From positions 25,864,431-25,928,430 of the forward strand of contig ML679959.1 of NCBI GenBank assembly GCA_007922225.1: DNA of 64,000 nucleotides, given 5' to 3'. Positions 48,124 to 60,395 of this stretch are shown one piece after another. This DNA comes from Emydura subglobosa (Eukaryota; Chordata; Testudines; Chelidae). Each line of letters opens with the position of its first letter. Within the stretch, counting starts at the first letter, position 1. Position numbers and translations under genes: made by a program. The notes beneath the pieces are model-generated. The model did not search any database. It saw nothing but the letters and a program-made list of their open reading frames with translations, and was not told where the DNA came from.

Positions 48124-48498
48124 TGGACAACGTGGCCTTCAACACACCACTGTCTCATACTCCTGCAGAGCGCCTGTTGCAGATAAGAAAGTGAAAAAAC
48201 CCGGGTTGACATGTTTAATGAGATAATGAATGCCTCCATGGCTGCTGACTCAGAGCTAAGAGCGTGGAGGATTTCATTATCTGACAAACTGAACATGGAC
48301 ATGGACAACAGAAAGGCAGCACAGGAGTATGAGCGTTCAACACAAGAGATGCTGCGTGTAATGCGTGATCCGTCAGACACGTTGAGGCGTCTGGTTGAGC
48401 TTCAGGAAGCTCAGCAGCCGGAGAGACTCCCTCTGCAGCCCCTGCAAAACTTTAAGCTAATGCATTCCTTTCCCAGCCCTCACCCCCAACCAGTCTAG
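48124..48498 (+). pseudogene. Harbinger Myb-like protein C-terminal part
   Basis: NTPLSHTPAERLLQIRK precedes a broken junction. The frame then runs uninterrupted for 95 codons from 48211: MFNEIMNASMAADSELRAWR, then ISLSDKLNMD, AQEYERSTQEMLRVMRDP and LRRLVELQEAQ. The helical C-terminal region with LVELQ matches Harbinger Myb-like partners. The acceptor-like CTTCCCTTACAG just before supports splicing in the live element. Confidence 0.72.
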
Positions 48499-48879
48499 GA
48501 GGAGGTTGAGCAGGGTGCAGTATGTGCTGCCCTCGTCACTGATTGAGGGGAGCAGAAAGAGGCGATAGCCCCTTTAAGGAGTGGGAATATGTAATTCTTT
48601 TGTGTTTGCAAAGCCAAACTGGACTCTGTATCCCCCCTCAGACCCCACACTATGCATGTGGAACATTAAATTATCTTCATTTCCCCCCCTTTGTGAAGGA
48701 TCACCAATAAAAAAGTACTGCTTCACAATTCATTACCGTTTATTTATTGATACGATGGGAGTAAAGGGAGGGGGAAGATGGGGGGAGAACTGGAATGGTG
48801 GGTGAGGGGAGAGGGGGGAGAACTGGATCAGTGGGTGATGGGGAAGGGAAGGGAAGTGAAAGCACAGCACAGATAAGCC

Positions 48880-49470
48880 CTGAACATTACTGTTGTCTTG
48901 TTTCAAAAACATTTTTTCAGTGCTTCCCTGAGGTGCAGTGCTCTGCAATTGGCTCTCAGCATTGCAGTGGCATCTGGCTGCTTAATAGGAACTTCTCCCC
49001 CTTTGTCTCACAGACATTATGGAGCACACAGCAGGTAGAGATAACTATTGGGATGTTTTTCTCACTGAGGTCTAACCTAGTGAGCAGACTGCGCCGGAGC
49101 GCCTTTAAACATCCAAATGCACATTCCATCACCGCTCTGTACTTGCTGAGCTTATTATTAAAACGCTCCTTCTTGTGTCCAGGTGCCCGGTGTAGGGCTT
49201 CATTAGCCAGGGGAGCAAGGGGCAGGGTCCCCCAGGATCACTATTTGCATTTCAGCATCGCTAATATTATTTTAAGGTCCGGGAAGAAAGTGCCCAGCTG
49301 CATTTTTTTTTTAAAATAGACCTGAGTTCCTAAAGATGTGCACATCCTGCACCTTTCCAGATCACCCTACATTGATTTTGGTGAAGTGTCCCCTGTGATC
49401 CACAAGGGCCTGCAATACCATTGAGAAGCATCCCTTTCGATTTATGTACTCTATAGCAAGGTGGTCCAAA
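48880..49470 (-). pseudogene. Harbinger DDE transposase remnant
   Basis: Minus blocks are YINRKGCFSMVLQALVDHRG, HFTKINVG, an in-frame TGA where Trp is expected, then SGKVQDVHIFRNSG. Next come KERFNNKLSKYRAVMECAFG, CLKALRRSLLTRLDLSEKN and IPIVISTCCVLHNVCETKG. These are the second Asp and third (Glu) catalytic regions of the transposase. A frameshift falls in the segment corresponding to GDPAYPLLPWLMKPY. The 5' third is missing. Confidence 0.85.
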
Positions 49471-52400
49471 GCTAAGATAGGGATGCTAAGATGGGTTCAT
49501 TAAAAGATGGTTTACCCAATCTTTAAAGTATCAAGGTTTTCATAAGCTACTCATTTCCAACTTCAACAAGGCACAAAGTATTGGATCTTAAAATCATGCC
49601 AATCAAATTATCTTGCGTTTCTCCCCCAACATAACCTTATCAATTCAGATATTTTAGCAGTCTATCTATTTAAAGACCAGCTGAAAATGGAAGCTAATGC
49701 TTTTGAAAATAAATTGGAATTTGCTTTCCAATGGCTAAGCATTAGGGCCAAGTTCAAGTGACAAAAATGGTGGTATTAAATAACATGTCCTGGTGTAATT
49801 CTGCTCTCATAGCAGAGTAAATCCAGAACAACTCCATCAGCTCGGCTAAGTTATTCAGAGTTTACTCAGTTGTTCAGAAACAGGCTCTGCATACCTCTTT
49901 TCAAAGAAGATTGCTCACTTTAGTCCCAAAATTCTTTAGGCTCCACACGAGTCAGTGTCCCCTCACTTTTACTGCTGAAAATTATTTACATCAGAAATCA
50001 AAGGGGGAGTTCTAGAAAGAGTAGTTTATACTAAAGGAACAAATACCACAGCATTTCACATTTGCTACAGGAATATTTTTTACGGGTCTCTCATTTTGCA
50101 CTGCATCCCAACATTTGGGCTATGGAGAGTGCGCCTGTAAGTCTACGCTGGTGTAACTTACAGGCAGAGGCGGTAGCAGGAAAGTTTTTTGTTTGTTTTT
50201 TTTTGTTTTTTAAACAAAGATAGGAAGAAGGGAGCTGATACCTAAGGCTTTCACCCTTTCCCTGTGGTTGCCTCTCCTACTATAAACTCTCCTTTCCACC
50301 CCCTCTGCACGTTAAATTACATAGACTGACACTAACTTAATTTCACTTTGGTGAACCTCTGAACTTAGCTCTGTCTCCAACTTCAACTCCTCCTGACTTC
50401 ATCCAATTTCAAACGCAAGTGAAAGCAAGATATGAATCAGAAGGATGTGACTTCAAAGTTTAATATCCTCCAACCTGCTAGGGTATAAAATAGTGAGCCA
50501 GGACCAACTAAACTTTCCAAGCACTGATACTGGCCCAGTAATCTGAAAGGGGGAAAAAAAGCTGGTATCTGTATGGATGCTTGAAATTAAGAGTCTGGCC
50601 AATTTCACCGACGATTCAGCCTTAAGGCAGATATGCCGTCCTCACCTGCACAAAGATTTTGCACTACATCATGCACTACTCTCAGACCGCTGCAACCATC
50701 AGGCACAATGGGGCAAAGAATACAGTCCATTAACATTCTTGCCTTTTTATTTTTATTTTTTTTGAATGGTATGTTCATAAAAACTTCAAAAAGCATAAAT
50801 TACTCAAGCGCACAAGGCAGAAACCACCACAGTTCATATAACTACATATTCAAGAACTTCAGCTGTCCTTCTGCTTTTAGACCCATCGAGAATTGTCACC
50901 CAAATATTTATGGAGTGATGACCCATACAGGGAATTGCTATTAGTATCCAACTTGCCAACAGATGCTTAAGAACCATAAGACTCCACATCATGATCCACA
51001 TGCTCATCTATCACAATTACAAGATTGCCGTTAAAATATAGTCATTCGCTGTTTGAAAGTAACTAGCATTACAGGATTTTTACAAGCAATCCTCCCTGCA
51101 TGGCCAACATATTTCAACATGTTTCTTAAGGACTTGTAGGACACAGTTCACAAAATAACTTTTTTAATTCTCCCCCTGCCCACAGTTACCAAATACACCC
51201 GTCTCTATTATGGACTAGTGATCTGCACAGCTTCAGTCTAAGGAAAAATGGCTCAGATATTTCATTTTTAGGAACACCGAAAGGTATTTGAAGCCACATC
51301 AAGAGGTACAACTTATTTTTATTTGAAAACCAGGGAACAAATTTATCAAATATTGCCCATAAAAAGCTGCCTTCCAGATGGAAGGTTTATGCCAATTCTC
51401 TGCCCATAACAAGTTTCACAGCAGAGTTACGAGCATCTGAGAGAATGGAGTGTAACGTGGAAAGGGTGACTAATCTCAGCTAGAACCATAATGTTTATGA
51501 TGTTCGTAGGCATGCACGGAATCACACAATATATGCCGAATCACAAATGAAACTCTCTTCAAAAGGAAAAGAAGGAACCTGTTGGCTTGATGAAAAAATA
51601 TCATTCAACCTCATTTCCACTATTCACTGTTATTGATCAAAGACCTAAACTAGTGTGTTTATTGTTTTATTTATCTATGCGGGGGAAGGGGAGAGAACCC
51701 AGGAAAAATGTCTCAGGAACTCATGGTTTACTGGGAGGTTTTTTCAAATAAGCTTTATAGCCATGTATGAAGAAACACGTGCTGTTGCAGTTTTATTTAA
51801 AATAGTGTTTGTCATGGAGAAAAGGTTATTTATATCTGATCTAATTCGGTAAAATATTCATTATGGCTATTTGGTACATCCTACAATCCACCCGCCCTGA
51901 AGATTGGCACTCAGAACTTACTGGTCACAATTAGGGGAGTCTTGTTCAAAAAGAGAAGAAAAAGATCATGAATCAAATCGTTTAAATGAAAAGGGTCATC
52001 GGGATTTGGGGCTTTGAGGCACAGGGTGGCAGTTTATGACTGATAAACTGGTGGCGTTTGCACAAAAGAACGTGTAGGCCGTGTAACTACTTCCATGCCA
52101 ACAAAATGGCACCTTAAGTGGAGGGCCATTAAACTTAGGACTCAGAGTTAGTAACATGTTTGAGTGGTTTTACTGGAAGGAAAAAAAAGCTAACTGTTGG
52201 CCAACTTTTAGGCAACTTCAGTGACAAAAGGACAACAGGAAAACGGGGAAAAATGATCTTCATTGTGTCAACATATTGCAACTGTTACCAAAAGCAAAGT
52301 TTGCCCAAGGACTCAGCCAGCTCAGAGGAAATGACTGTATAGAGTGTGACACAGCCCTTCTCCCTGCCTTTCCTTTATTTGACAGTTGCCACCACACCTA

Positions 52401-52786
52401 GTCTTCAGACTCCATTATATCTTAGCCACATATGGGATACACCCCATGGGAAAGTGGGATGATGGGCCTGAAGTGATGTCAGTGAGAACATTTTCCTTCT
52501 TTGCTTTACAAACCTTTGAACCTTGCAGGGGTAGCCATCCGCTCTTATGCTTTTTTAGAAACGAACTGTAACAATGCATATCCTGACAGGAAACGTTACC
52601 ATGCATTAGTGATAAACTATTACATAAAAAGGCAAATTAAGTTTCCAAGTCGCTGCACCTAACCTGATAAACACATTACCTCCACTGTTCAACAGCCGCC
52701 TAGAAAGGAATATTCAGTTTTGAAGAAGGAGAGGAGGAGAGAGGCCCCACTGGATATTTAAAACTTTGTCTCAGTTTACTTTAAGA

Positions 52787-53176
52787 CAGCGGTCCCCAAA
52801 CTTCTTGGGTCACAGCCCCCCCCGTCTCCCCTTACCGGGTGCACTCCCCCTCGAGAGCTGAAGTCAGGAGCGGGGCTAGAGCCACAACTGGGGCCGGGAG
52901 CCGGGGCCCAAGCTGTGGCCAGGGCCGAGGCCACGGTGAGGGCTGGAGCTGACCTGCGGGAGCCCCAGGGCCCGGGCCAGGCAGGAGTGGGAACCAGGAA
53001 CAGGGCTGGGAGCTGGAACCAGTGCCAGGGCCCAGAGCTAGCAATGGGGCAGAACGGGGCTGGGTGGCGTTTCCACCTCACCTCCCCACAGGGGCTGGCC
53101 CAGGACCCACTGTACCCCCTTGAGTGTTCCTCTGCTCCCCCCTAGGGGGGCATACCCTATAGTTTGGAGACCTCTG
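52787..53176. mobile_element. Non-autonomous hAT element in a CR1 tail
   Basis: Left CAGCGGTCCCCAAACTTCTTGGG; right CCTATAGTTTGGAGACCTCTG (reverse complement CAGAGGTCTCCAAACTATAGG). The flanks are CTTTAAGA (52779-52786) and CTTTAAGC (53177-53184), an 8-bp duplication with one mismatch. The 390-bp interior is GC-rich without an ORF of its own. Confidence 0.88.
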
Positions 53177-54400
53177 CTTTAAGCCCAGAAGAGACCATCA
53201 TGATCATCTAGTCTGACCTTCTGCACATTGCAGGCCACAAAATCTCACCCACCCATTGCTGTAGTAGGCCCATCACCTCTGGCGGAGTTACTGAATTCAT
53301 CAAATGTTCATTTAAAGACTTTACGTTACAGAGAATCCATTATTTACTCTAGTTCAAACCGGCAAGTGACCCATGCCCTACACTGCAGAGGAAGGCAAAA
53401 ACCCTCAGGGATCTTTGCCAATCTGATCTGGGGGAAAATTCCTTCCCAACCCCAAATATGGCAATCGGTTATACCCTGAGCATGTAAGACCCATCGGCCA
53501 GACACATGGGAAAGAATTATCTGTAGTAACTCATAGCCCTCCCCTTCTAGTGTCCCATTTCCAGCTGTTGGAGCTATTTGCCACTGTAGGCAATGCATCA
53601 TACCTTCCCATCCATAAACTTATCATGCTCAGACTTAAAATACGTTAGGTGTTTTACCCCTGCAGCTCCCCTTGGAAGGTTGTTCCAGAATTTCATTCCT
53701 CTGAGGGTTAGAAACCTTCATCTAATTTCACCTAAACTTACCTTTTGTTTTTGTGCCAGCACTGGCTCTTATCTTAAGATAACTCCTCCCCCTCCCTGCT
53801 GTTTATCCCTTTGATGTATTTACAGAGAGCAAACATTTCATCCTTCATTCTTTTGGACTAAACCAAATAAGCGCCATAAGGCTCCTCTCGTTGGTTTTTC
53901 CATTCCTCTGATTACCCTAGTAGCCCTTTTCTGCACGTTCGAGTTTGAATTCATCTTTCTTAAACATAGGAGACCAGACTTGTACAGTTTACCAGATGAG
54001 GTTGCACCAGTGCCTTGTACAATTATAACAATACTTCCTTATCTCCACTGGAAATACCTTGCCTGATGCCTCCTAGGATTGCATTAGTCTTTTTCATGGC
54101 CACATCAGAGTAGCAGCTCAGAATCATACTGTCATCAACAAATATACACAGGTCTTTCTCCTCCTCTGTCGCTTCCAATTGATACATCCTGATCATGTTA
54201 GTCCCTACATGAATGACCTTGCAGCTTTGCACTATTAAATTTCATCTTATTTCTATTATTCCAGGTATCAAGGTTGTTCAAATCCTTTTGTATTATATTA
54301 CAGTCCTCCTCCACATTGGCAATACTTCCCGATTTTGCATCATCTGCAAATTTTATTAGCACCCTCCCACTTTGTCTTTGACGTGCAACTCAGTGAATGC
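53177..54400 (-). mobile_element. CR1 LINE, 3' end, diverged
   Basis: The start is a CR1 tail on minus (CCAGAAGAGACCATCATGATCATCTAGTCTGACC). The left half is 3' untranslated sequence (CTTTTGTTTTTGTGCCAGCACTGGC). Farther right a minus frame, CKVIHVGT then EEEKDLCIFVDDSMILSC and MKKTNAILGGIRQG, shows the end of CR1 ORF2. The 5' truncation falls near 54400. The hAT element at 52787-53176 sits at its 3' end. Confidence 0.88.
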
Positions 54401-56049
54401 GCCAATAATCAGAACACAAGTTTAGACAGAGAATTTAATAGTCTGATTAAACTAATGATGTGATGTCAAGTGGTTTTCCACATAGCTACCTCTTTATTAA
54501 TTTAAGAGCACTCTGATGAGATATCAGCATGGTTCCTTGATAGAGACAATGAAAAGGAGATGATTGTTAATCGTATTTTATTGTACATTTCACCCAAAGT
54601 AGTATACTTTCTACATACTTCCCATACAAAGGACATTTCCTACACTACTGAATTGCAGTTATCTGCAGCAGGGGATGGAAGAGGACAGCGATGTAGCAAT
54701 TTAAGGCTGGATGTGAAGAATACTGTATTCCAAGTACAAATTCCTCCTGTAAGTTAGGTGCACAAATTCTGGTCAATTCCTCAATTTTTATTCACCCAAA
54801 AGAAGGCACTGTGGTGGCTGTGGAGCTGCTATCTAGGAATTCTAATCTGTAATTATGAATTCTGTATGTGACCTGGTCACAGTGAGATAGATAGTCACTA
54901 TACAGCTGTATTGGGTTATTGGGCTTTCCTGTTTGAATGTATTGGTCTAGGTTTACAGGGGCTGTTGGAAAAACAAGCAGGAAGGCAACATAATGGGTCT
55001 AGATAAGCTGCTCCTCAACAAACATTTGCAAGTCACTTACAAGGCAATGGCTGAAACATTAGATGTGAAAATGCTACTTCCAGGCTCCAGCTGTTTTGCC
55101 AAGGGTTGGAGCCTAGAGAGCAAAGGGAGAAGCAACAGTTAAAAAGACTCACTGGAGAGTGAGGTGGGGGAGGGAGAGGGGATGGGAGGTAACTGTCAGT
55201 GAGATGTTCCTGGGGGAGAACTGACTGACAGGGACAAAGACCAGGGCTGCAGGAATGTGTGAAGCAGTTGTGCCCTTCCCAAACTTGCAGAGGACGGTGA
55301 ACTTTAAGGAAGACATACATGTGCACAGACTGCTGTTTGAAGGCCTTTTCGTCTTAGTTCTAAACAAACAGCGCTTTGCTCTAAGGCGGCTTTCTGGTGC
55401 TGGGTACCACTCCCCAGTTCCCACAGGGAAGCGAGCTGCAGGCACTGAACCTAAGTCAGACCTACAGAGGTAATTGGAGTACAGCCACTGCAGCCCAAAG
55501 CCTACTCTAAGAAGGGCAGAATCATGGGATTCCACCCCAAGATGGGGTGTACTCAAGAGAGCAGAAGGCGTCAGAAATGTGACTGACACCTTTAACAGAA
55601 CACCACCTCCTGCACGAGGCTAGATCATTGAATAAACAGAGACCGAGAAGAAGGTTGCTTCCTACTAAATGAACACCCCCACTTTTCACAGCTCCTTGGG
55701 CTTTCCCATGCGGCATGGACTTAGCAACCTTGCTTACCTTGGGAGACCGCAGCACCAGGTGGCAAATGTGTCAAGTTTTACACACGTGCAAAACACAAAT
55801 GGCCTGACAGAGTTGTTACCTTTCTAAATGCTGGTAACCAAACCCCTCCGAGGTTCCTCCCCCCAGCTCCGCCTCTTCCTCCAAGGTCCCCTGTCGCTCA
55901 CTCCTCCTCTTCTCCCCCCCGACCCTGTTCAATCATCTCAAGAAGCCTGCCGGCAAGTAGGAGGCAGCCCTGCCTGAGCAGAGGATGGCACAAGTTAATG
56001 AGCTGGTGCCTCCCCCTGTCCCATGGTAATCAGACTTTTGGTTTTGGTT

Positions 56050-56710
56050 TGGGTACCAGTTAGGGTATCTGGGTGCCGAGAACTGGACACTTGACAGCCC
56101 TAAATGGCATCTGGACACAGAAGCCAAACACCAAACTCTGTCCAGGTGAAACCCAGATGGGTGGCATCCCTACGCCTATTCCCTTCTCATCATCCTGCCC
56201 CATCCCCAATCCTCTTCCTCTCCTCACCATCCTCTGCACCTATACCACTCCCCTAGCTCCCTCTTCTACCCCATTCACTTCTCTTCCCCCTGCCTTATCC
56301 CATCCCCCTGCCTTCCCCATTACCCCCCCACCCTTGCACTCACCCTTGTACAGAAACAGGACCCAGCACACAGAAAAGAGGAGAACAATGGGCACTAGGA
56401 CTCAGGAGGCAGCGTCCCGGAGATGCCAGCCTCAGCTGGGGAGAGGGGCTGGCACAGTGTGGGAAGGACAGAGCACCCCCTTCCCCCCCCACACACAGGC
56501 TGAGCAGAGCAAGCACTGCTCAGTGCTCACAGAAATCGGGAGGATAGTGTGTGTGTGGGGGGGGGTGATGCCACCCCAAACTACACCCATGGCTGGCATG
56601 GATTGATGATCTGGCGCTTCCCCCAGCCAGTGGTGACTGGACACTGCCAGGTTCCCTTTTCAACTGGATTTTCCGGTTGAAAACTGGACACCTGGCAACC
56701 CTACCCAGTT
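56050..56710. repeat. Unclassified repeat with direct 22-bp motif copies
   Basis: AACTGGACACTTGACAGCCCTA at 56081-56102 and AACTGGACACCTGGCAACCCTA at 56682-56703 are the same word with three mismatches. TTTTCAACTGGATTTTCCGGTTGAAAACTGG at 56658-56688 contains a short palindrome. It resembles a reptile repeat ending GTTGCCAGGTGTCC, but I cannot name the family. The 56073-56606 frame is low complexity Pro/Ser/Thr. Confidence 0.45.
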
Positions 56711-58914
56711 CCAACAAACAAGCTAAAACCAACCAGAACAAGCACAGAGGGATGTCATAATGCAGACTCCCTAGTCAGACTAGCTCATTACTGACCCTAA
56801 CACCTTTGCCACTTCTACATACCAACAAGTAGTTCAGCTGGAGAAATAAGAGATTCTTGCAGAACAGTTGCTCTTCATACACTATAGAGAAGGAAATCTG
56901 GGGAATTCTCAGCCATCAGATCTTGAAACCAAAACATAAAAATGCTGTTGCACAGATCATGCCAAATCTTCACTTGCACAGCTCCACCAAAAGCGTTCAA
57001 CTAAAAAAATAAATAAGTCTTTTGGCAGTATAAGAAGATATTTAAAAATGATTGAGACCAAACTGAAAACAAAGCAAAGTCCAGAGCCAAAAAGATCAGT
57101 GCTGCTGAAAACAGATAAATCCTTAGGATGCTGGAAAGTTAACTGAAAACCAGAAATGCAAAGGCATATACTAATCTACTTTTCTGTACCAATTATTTCC
57201 TAGTCTGGCAAAATAAAGAGCACAAAAGGAAAGTTAACACTCATTGATCGAGTAAGGAAATACATAAAATTAGTCTCTGCCCTTTGCTGCATAGTTAAAA
57301 GGTCATTAGTTTGCTTTGTCATTAGTTTGCTTTCTGGAGAGTCATTACCAAGTTTAAATAAAGAACTACTGTATGTTAATACTGGTATGGAAAATGGAAA
57401 GTACAGAAAGAATCCATGACTTTCAGAAAAGTGGATCCATTGTCTCAGTCATTGGGTTTACCTCTTCTAAAGCAGAGAGGAATTTCTAGGAAAGGATAAC
57501 CCAGGAAGAATTTGAATTTCTCTCTCAATGTTTTGAGTTGCAGCTTTTAAACCTGGAACCTGATTTAAAAGAATTGCTTGCAATGCTTCAAGATGTTGCA
57601 GGAACAGACCAATTTAAATTCTTGCCATAGATACCGATTCCAGATCAATGATTAGTAAGTTAATTTGGTTAAGGAGACTGCCAAGTAGTAATAGCTTTAA
57701 AACAAAATTCACTGTCATATGTTAGCATTGCTAAGGAAATGTATGTTAAACCCCAAAATCCTTGCTTCTAAAGCACTGGAGACCATGCATGTATATATGA
57801 TGTTGCAGAAGGAAAGTATCAGCTGCACATTCTTAGAATGCTACTGGCAACAATCACATGAAGCAACAAGAGAAGGGAATAGACTAAGATGGGGTAGTGA
57901 GATTTGAGAGGAGCAATAATGGCCTCCCACCTCCCTTAGTCTTTTTTGAGCACAGAAATAGGAGCAGAGTTTTGTTTGTTGTGGGGAAGGTGGGATTATC
58001 CTATCCTTCTATAGCCCACTATTGCCAACAATATTCCTATCCTAATCTTAATCCTCTGGTTTTAAGAGCTTCCAGAACTAAAGTAGTAGAGGAACAAATT
58101 CATCACAGGTAGCAACATGTGAATTATCTAAAAAGTAACCAAAACCATAACAATGGACATCAAAAGAGGGTTTATAAAAAAGTTTCAGGTGTGAGACACT
58201 TCAGATACTATTTGATTGTGACAAGGAAGTATTCTGAAATTCTCCTACAAGCTGTAGACGCCAAATACTCATGTGATAACATCAGAGAAGTCTCTTACAC
58301 CTCCAAACTGGCAAAGAAAACAAACTATTCTAGGAAGTGCTAATTCCACAGGAACCAAGGACCAAAAAAGTCCAAAATGATAGTGGTTATATAAGAGATT
58401 GGATTAAGAATAATCTAGTATGGTGTGTGCATGTTTAGAGAAGACTTGGAAGACCAGATTTTAAAACAATCATTTAAAGGAAAGTCAGTTGTTAAAGGAA
58501 ACAATTTGTTATACTAAACTTCATTCATGTGACCAAGAAAAAACCAACGATAATAGATTAGGAATTAAATGCTGGCTTTACTCTTATACTGAATAAGATC
58601 AGTCGTTCCCATTAGACCTTCCTTTCACCCTTCAAAATGAAGCTTTTCCAGTAACATTCACTGAAGCCTAATGATATTAAATTCAGTCTGAGCAAACCTA
58701 TCACCAGATGCTTATCCAACATTAACTCACTGTGGATTTAACACCTCAACACCTGGGACTATTTAGAAAGACAAATCCCATTTCCTTTTTTGCTGAATGA
58801 TTAAGTTAATGTTTGGTTGCTAACCTAAAGATGATTTATAAGTGGTATGTAACCTATCATTTAAATCAGCTTCCGTACTAAATCACTGGAGGATAGCTAA
58901 TCTGACGCTAATTT

Positions 58915-60395
58915 TTTTTTAAAAGGCTCCAGAGGCAATCCCGGCAACAACAGCCTGGTAAATCTAACTCAGTACCAGGTAAATTGGTTGAAACTATAGT
59001 AAAGAAGAGAATTATCAGACACATAGATGATCACAAGCTGTTGGGGAAAGAGTCAACACAGTTTTTTGAACATATAAATCATGCCTCACCAATCTATTAG
59101 AACTATATGAGGGGGTCAACATGCATGTGGACAATAATGATCCAGTGGATATAGTGTACTTATATTTTCAGAAAGCCTTTGACAAGGTCCCTCACCAAAT
59201 GCTCTGAAGCAAAGTAAGCGGCCGTGGAAGAAGAGGGAAGGTCCTCTCCTGGATCAGTAACTAGTTAAAAGATAGGAAACAAAGGGTAGGAATAAACGGT
59301 CAGTTTTCAGAATAGAGAGCGGTAGAAGTGGTGTCTCCTAGGGGCCTGTACTGCTCAACATATTCATAAATGATCTGGAAAAAGAGAAATTGTGAGGTGG
59401 CAAAATTTGCAGATGATACAAAACTACTGAGATAGTTAAGTCCAAAGCAGACTGTGAAGTGTTATAAAGGGATCTCACAAAACTGGGTAACTAGGCAACA
59501 AAATGGCAGAAGAAATTCAATGTTGATAAATGGAAAGTAATGCACATTAGAAAACATAATCCCCAACTATTCATATAAAATGATAGGGTCTAAATTAGCT
59601 GTTACCACTCAAGAAAGTGATCTTGGAGTCATTGTGGATAGTTCTCTGAAAATATCCACTCAATGTGCAGCAGCAGTCAAAAACGTCAACAGAATGTTGG
59701 GCATCATTAGGAAAGGGACAGATAATGAGACAGAAAACAACATACTGCCTCTTTATAAATCCATGGTATGCACACATCATGAATACTGCGTGCAGACCTG
59801 GACACCCCATCTCAAAAAAGATTCACTGGAATTGGAAAAGGTACAGAAAAGGGCAACAAATATGATCAGCAGTATCGAACAGCTTCCATATGAGGAGAGA
59901 TTAATAAGACTGGGACTTTTCAGCTGGGAAAAGAGATGACTGAGGAGGGATATGAGAGAGGTCTCTAAAATCATGGCTGGTGTGGAAAAAGTAAATAAGA
60001 GGGTGTTATTTACTCCTTCTCAGAAACACAAAAACTAGAGGGTCACCAAATGAAATTAATAGGCAGCAGGTTTAACACACACAAAAGGAAGTATTTCTTC
60101 ACATAATGCACAGTCAACCTGTGGATCTCTTTGCCAGAGGACGTTGTGAAGGCCAAGATTATAGTAGGGTTCAAAAAAGAACTAGTTAAATTCATGGAGG
60201 ATAGGTCCATCAAAGGCTATTAGCCAGGACGGGCAGGTAGGGCTAGTGTCCCTACCTAGCCTCTGTTTGCCAGAAGCTGGGAATGAGTGACAGGGGATGG
60301 ATCACTTGATGGTTATCTGTTCTGTTCATTCCCTCTGAAGCAGCTGACACTGGCCACTGTCAGAAGATAGGATACCAGGCTTGGAACCACACATC
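58915..60395 (+). mobile_element. CR1 LINE, 5'-truncated
   Basis: It starts near GCTCCAGAGGCAATCCCGGC. Block FQKAFDKVP (59166-59192), then LLNIFINDLE and KFADDTKL with the catalytic FADD at 59406-59417, belong to the reverse transcriptase. MIGSKLAVTTQESDLGVIVD, VKNVNRMLGIIRKG, SLELEKVQKRATNMISSIEQ and LPYEERLIRLGLFSWEKR give the C-terminus. The tail GACACTGGCCACTGTCAGAAGATAGGATACC ends near 60395. The frame is broken in several places. Confidence 0.95.

Larger units (their letters stand above)
46835..49480 (+). mobile_element. Harbinger DNA transposon, right end missing
   Basis: The left end GGACTAGTCTACACTGATAATG begins the element. A Myb/SANT-like protein gene runs on plus, then a DDE transposase remnant on minus, so they converge. 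Coding detail is in the separate entries. Reading stops at about 49480, where the 5' part of the transposase and the right inverted end should be, so the element is truncated there. In Harbinger elements the Myb-like partner guides the transposase to the nucleus and to the ends. Confidence 0.85.

Noticed and set aside
55149..55589. 146-codon open frame on minus
   Set aside because: No domain or homology I recognise; overlaps frames on the other strand; no supporting splice sites. Treated as chance.
56073..56606. 177-codon open frame on plus
   Set aside because: Proline, serine and threonine low complexity from a C-rich repeat. Not a credible protein.
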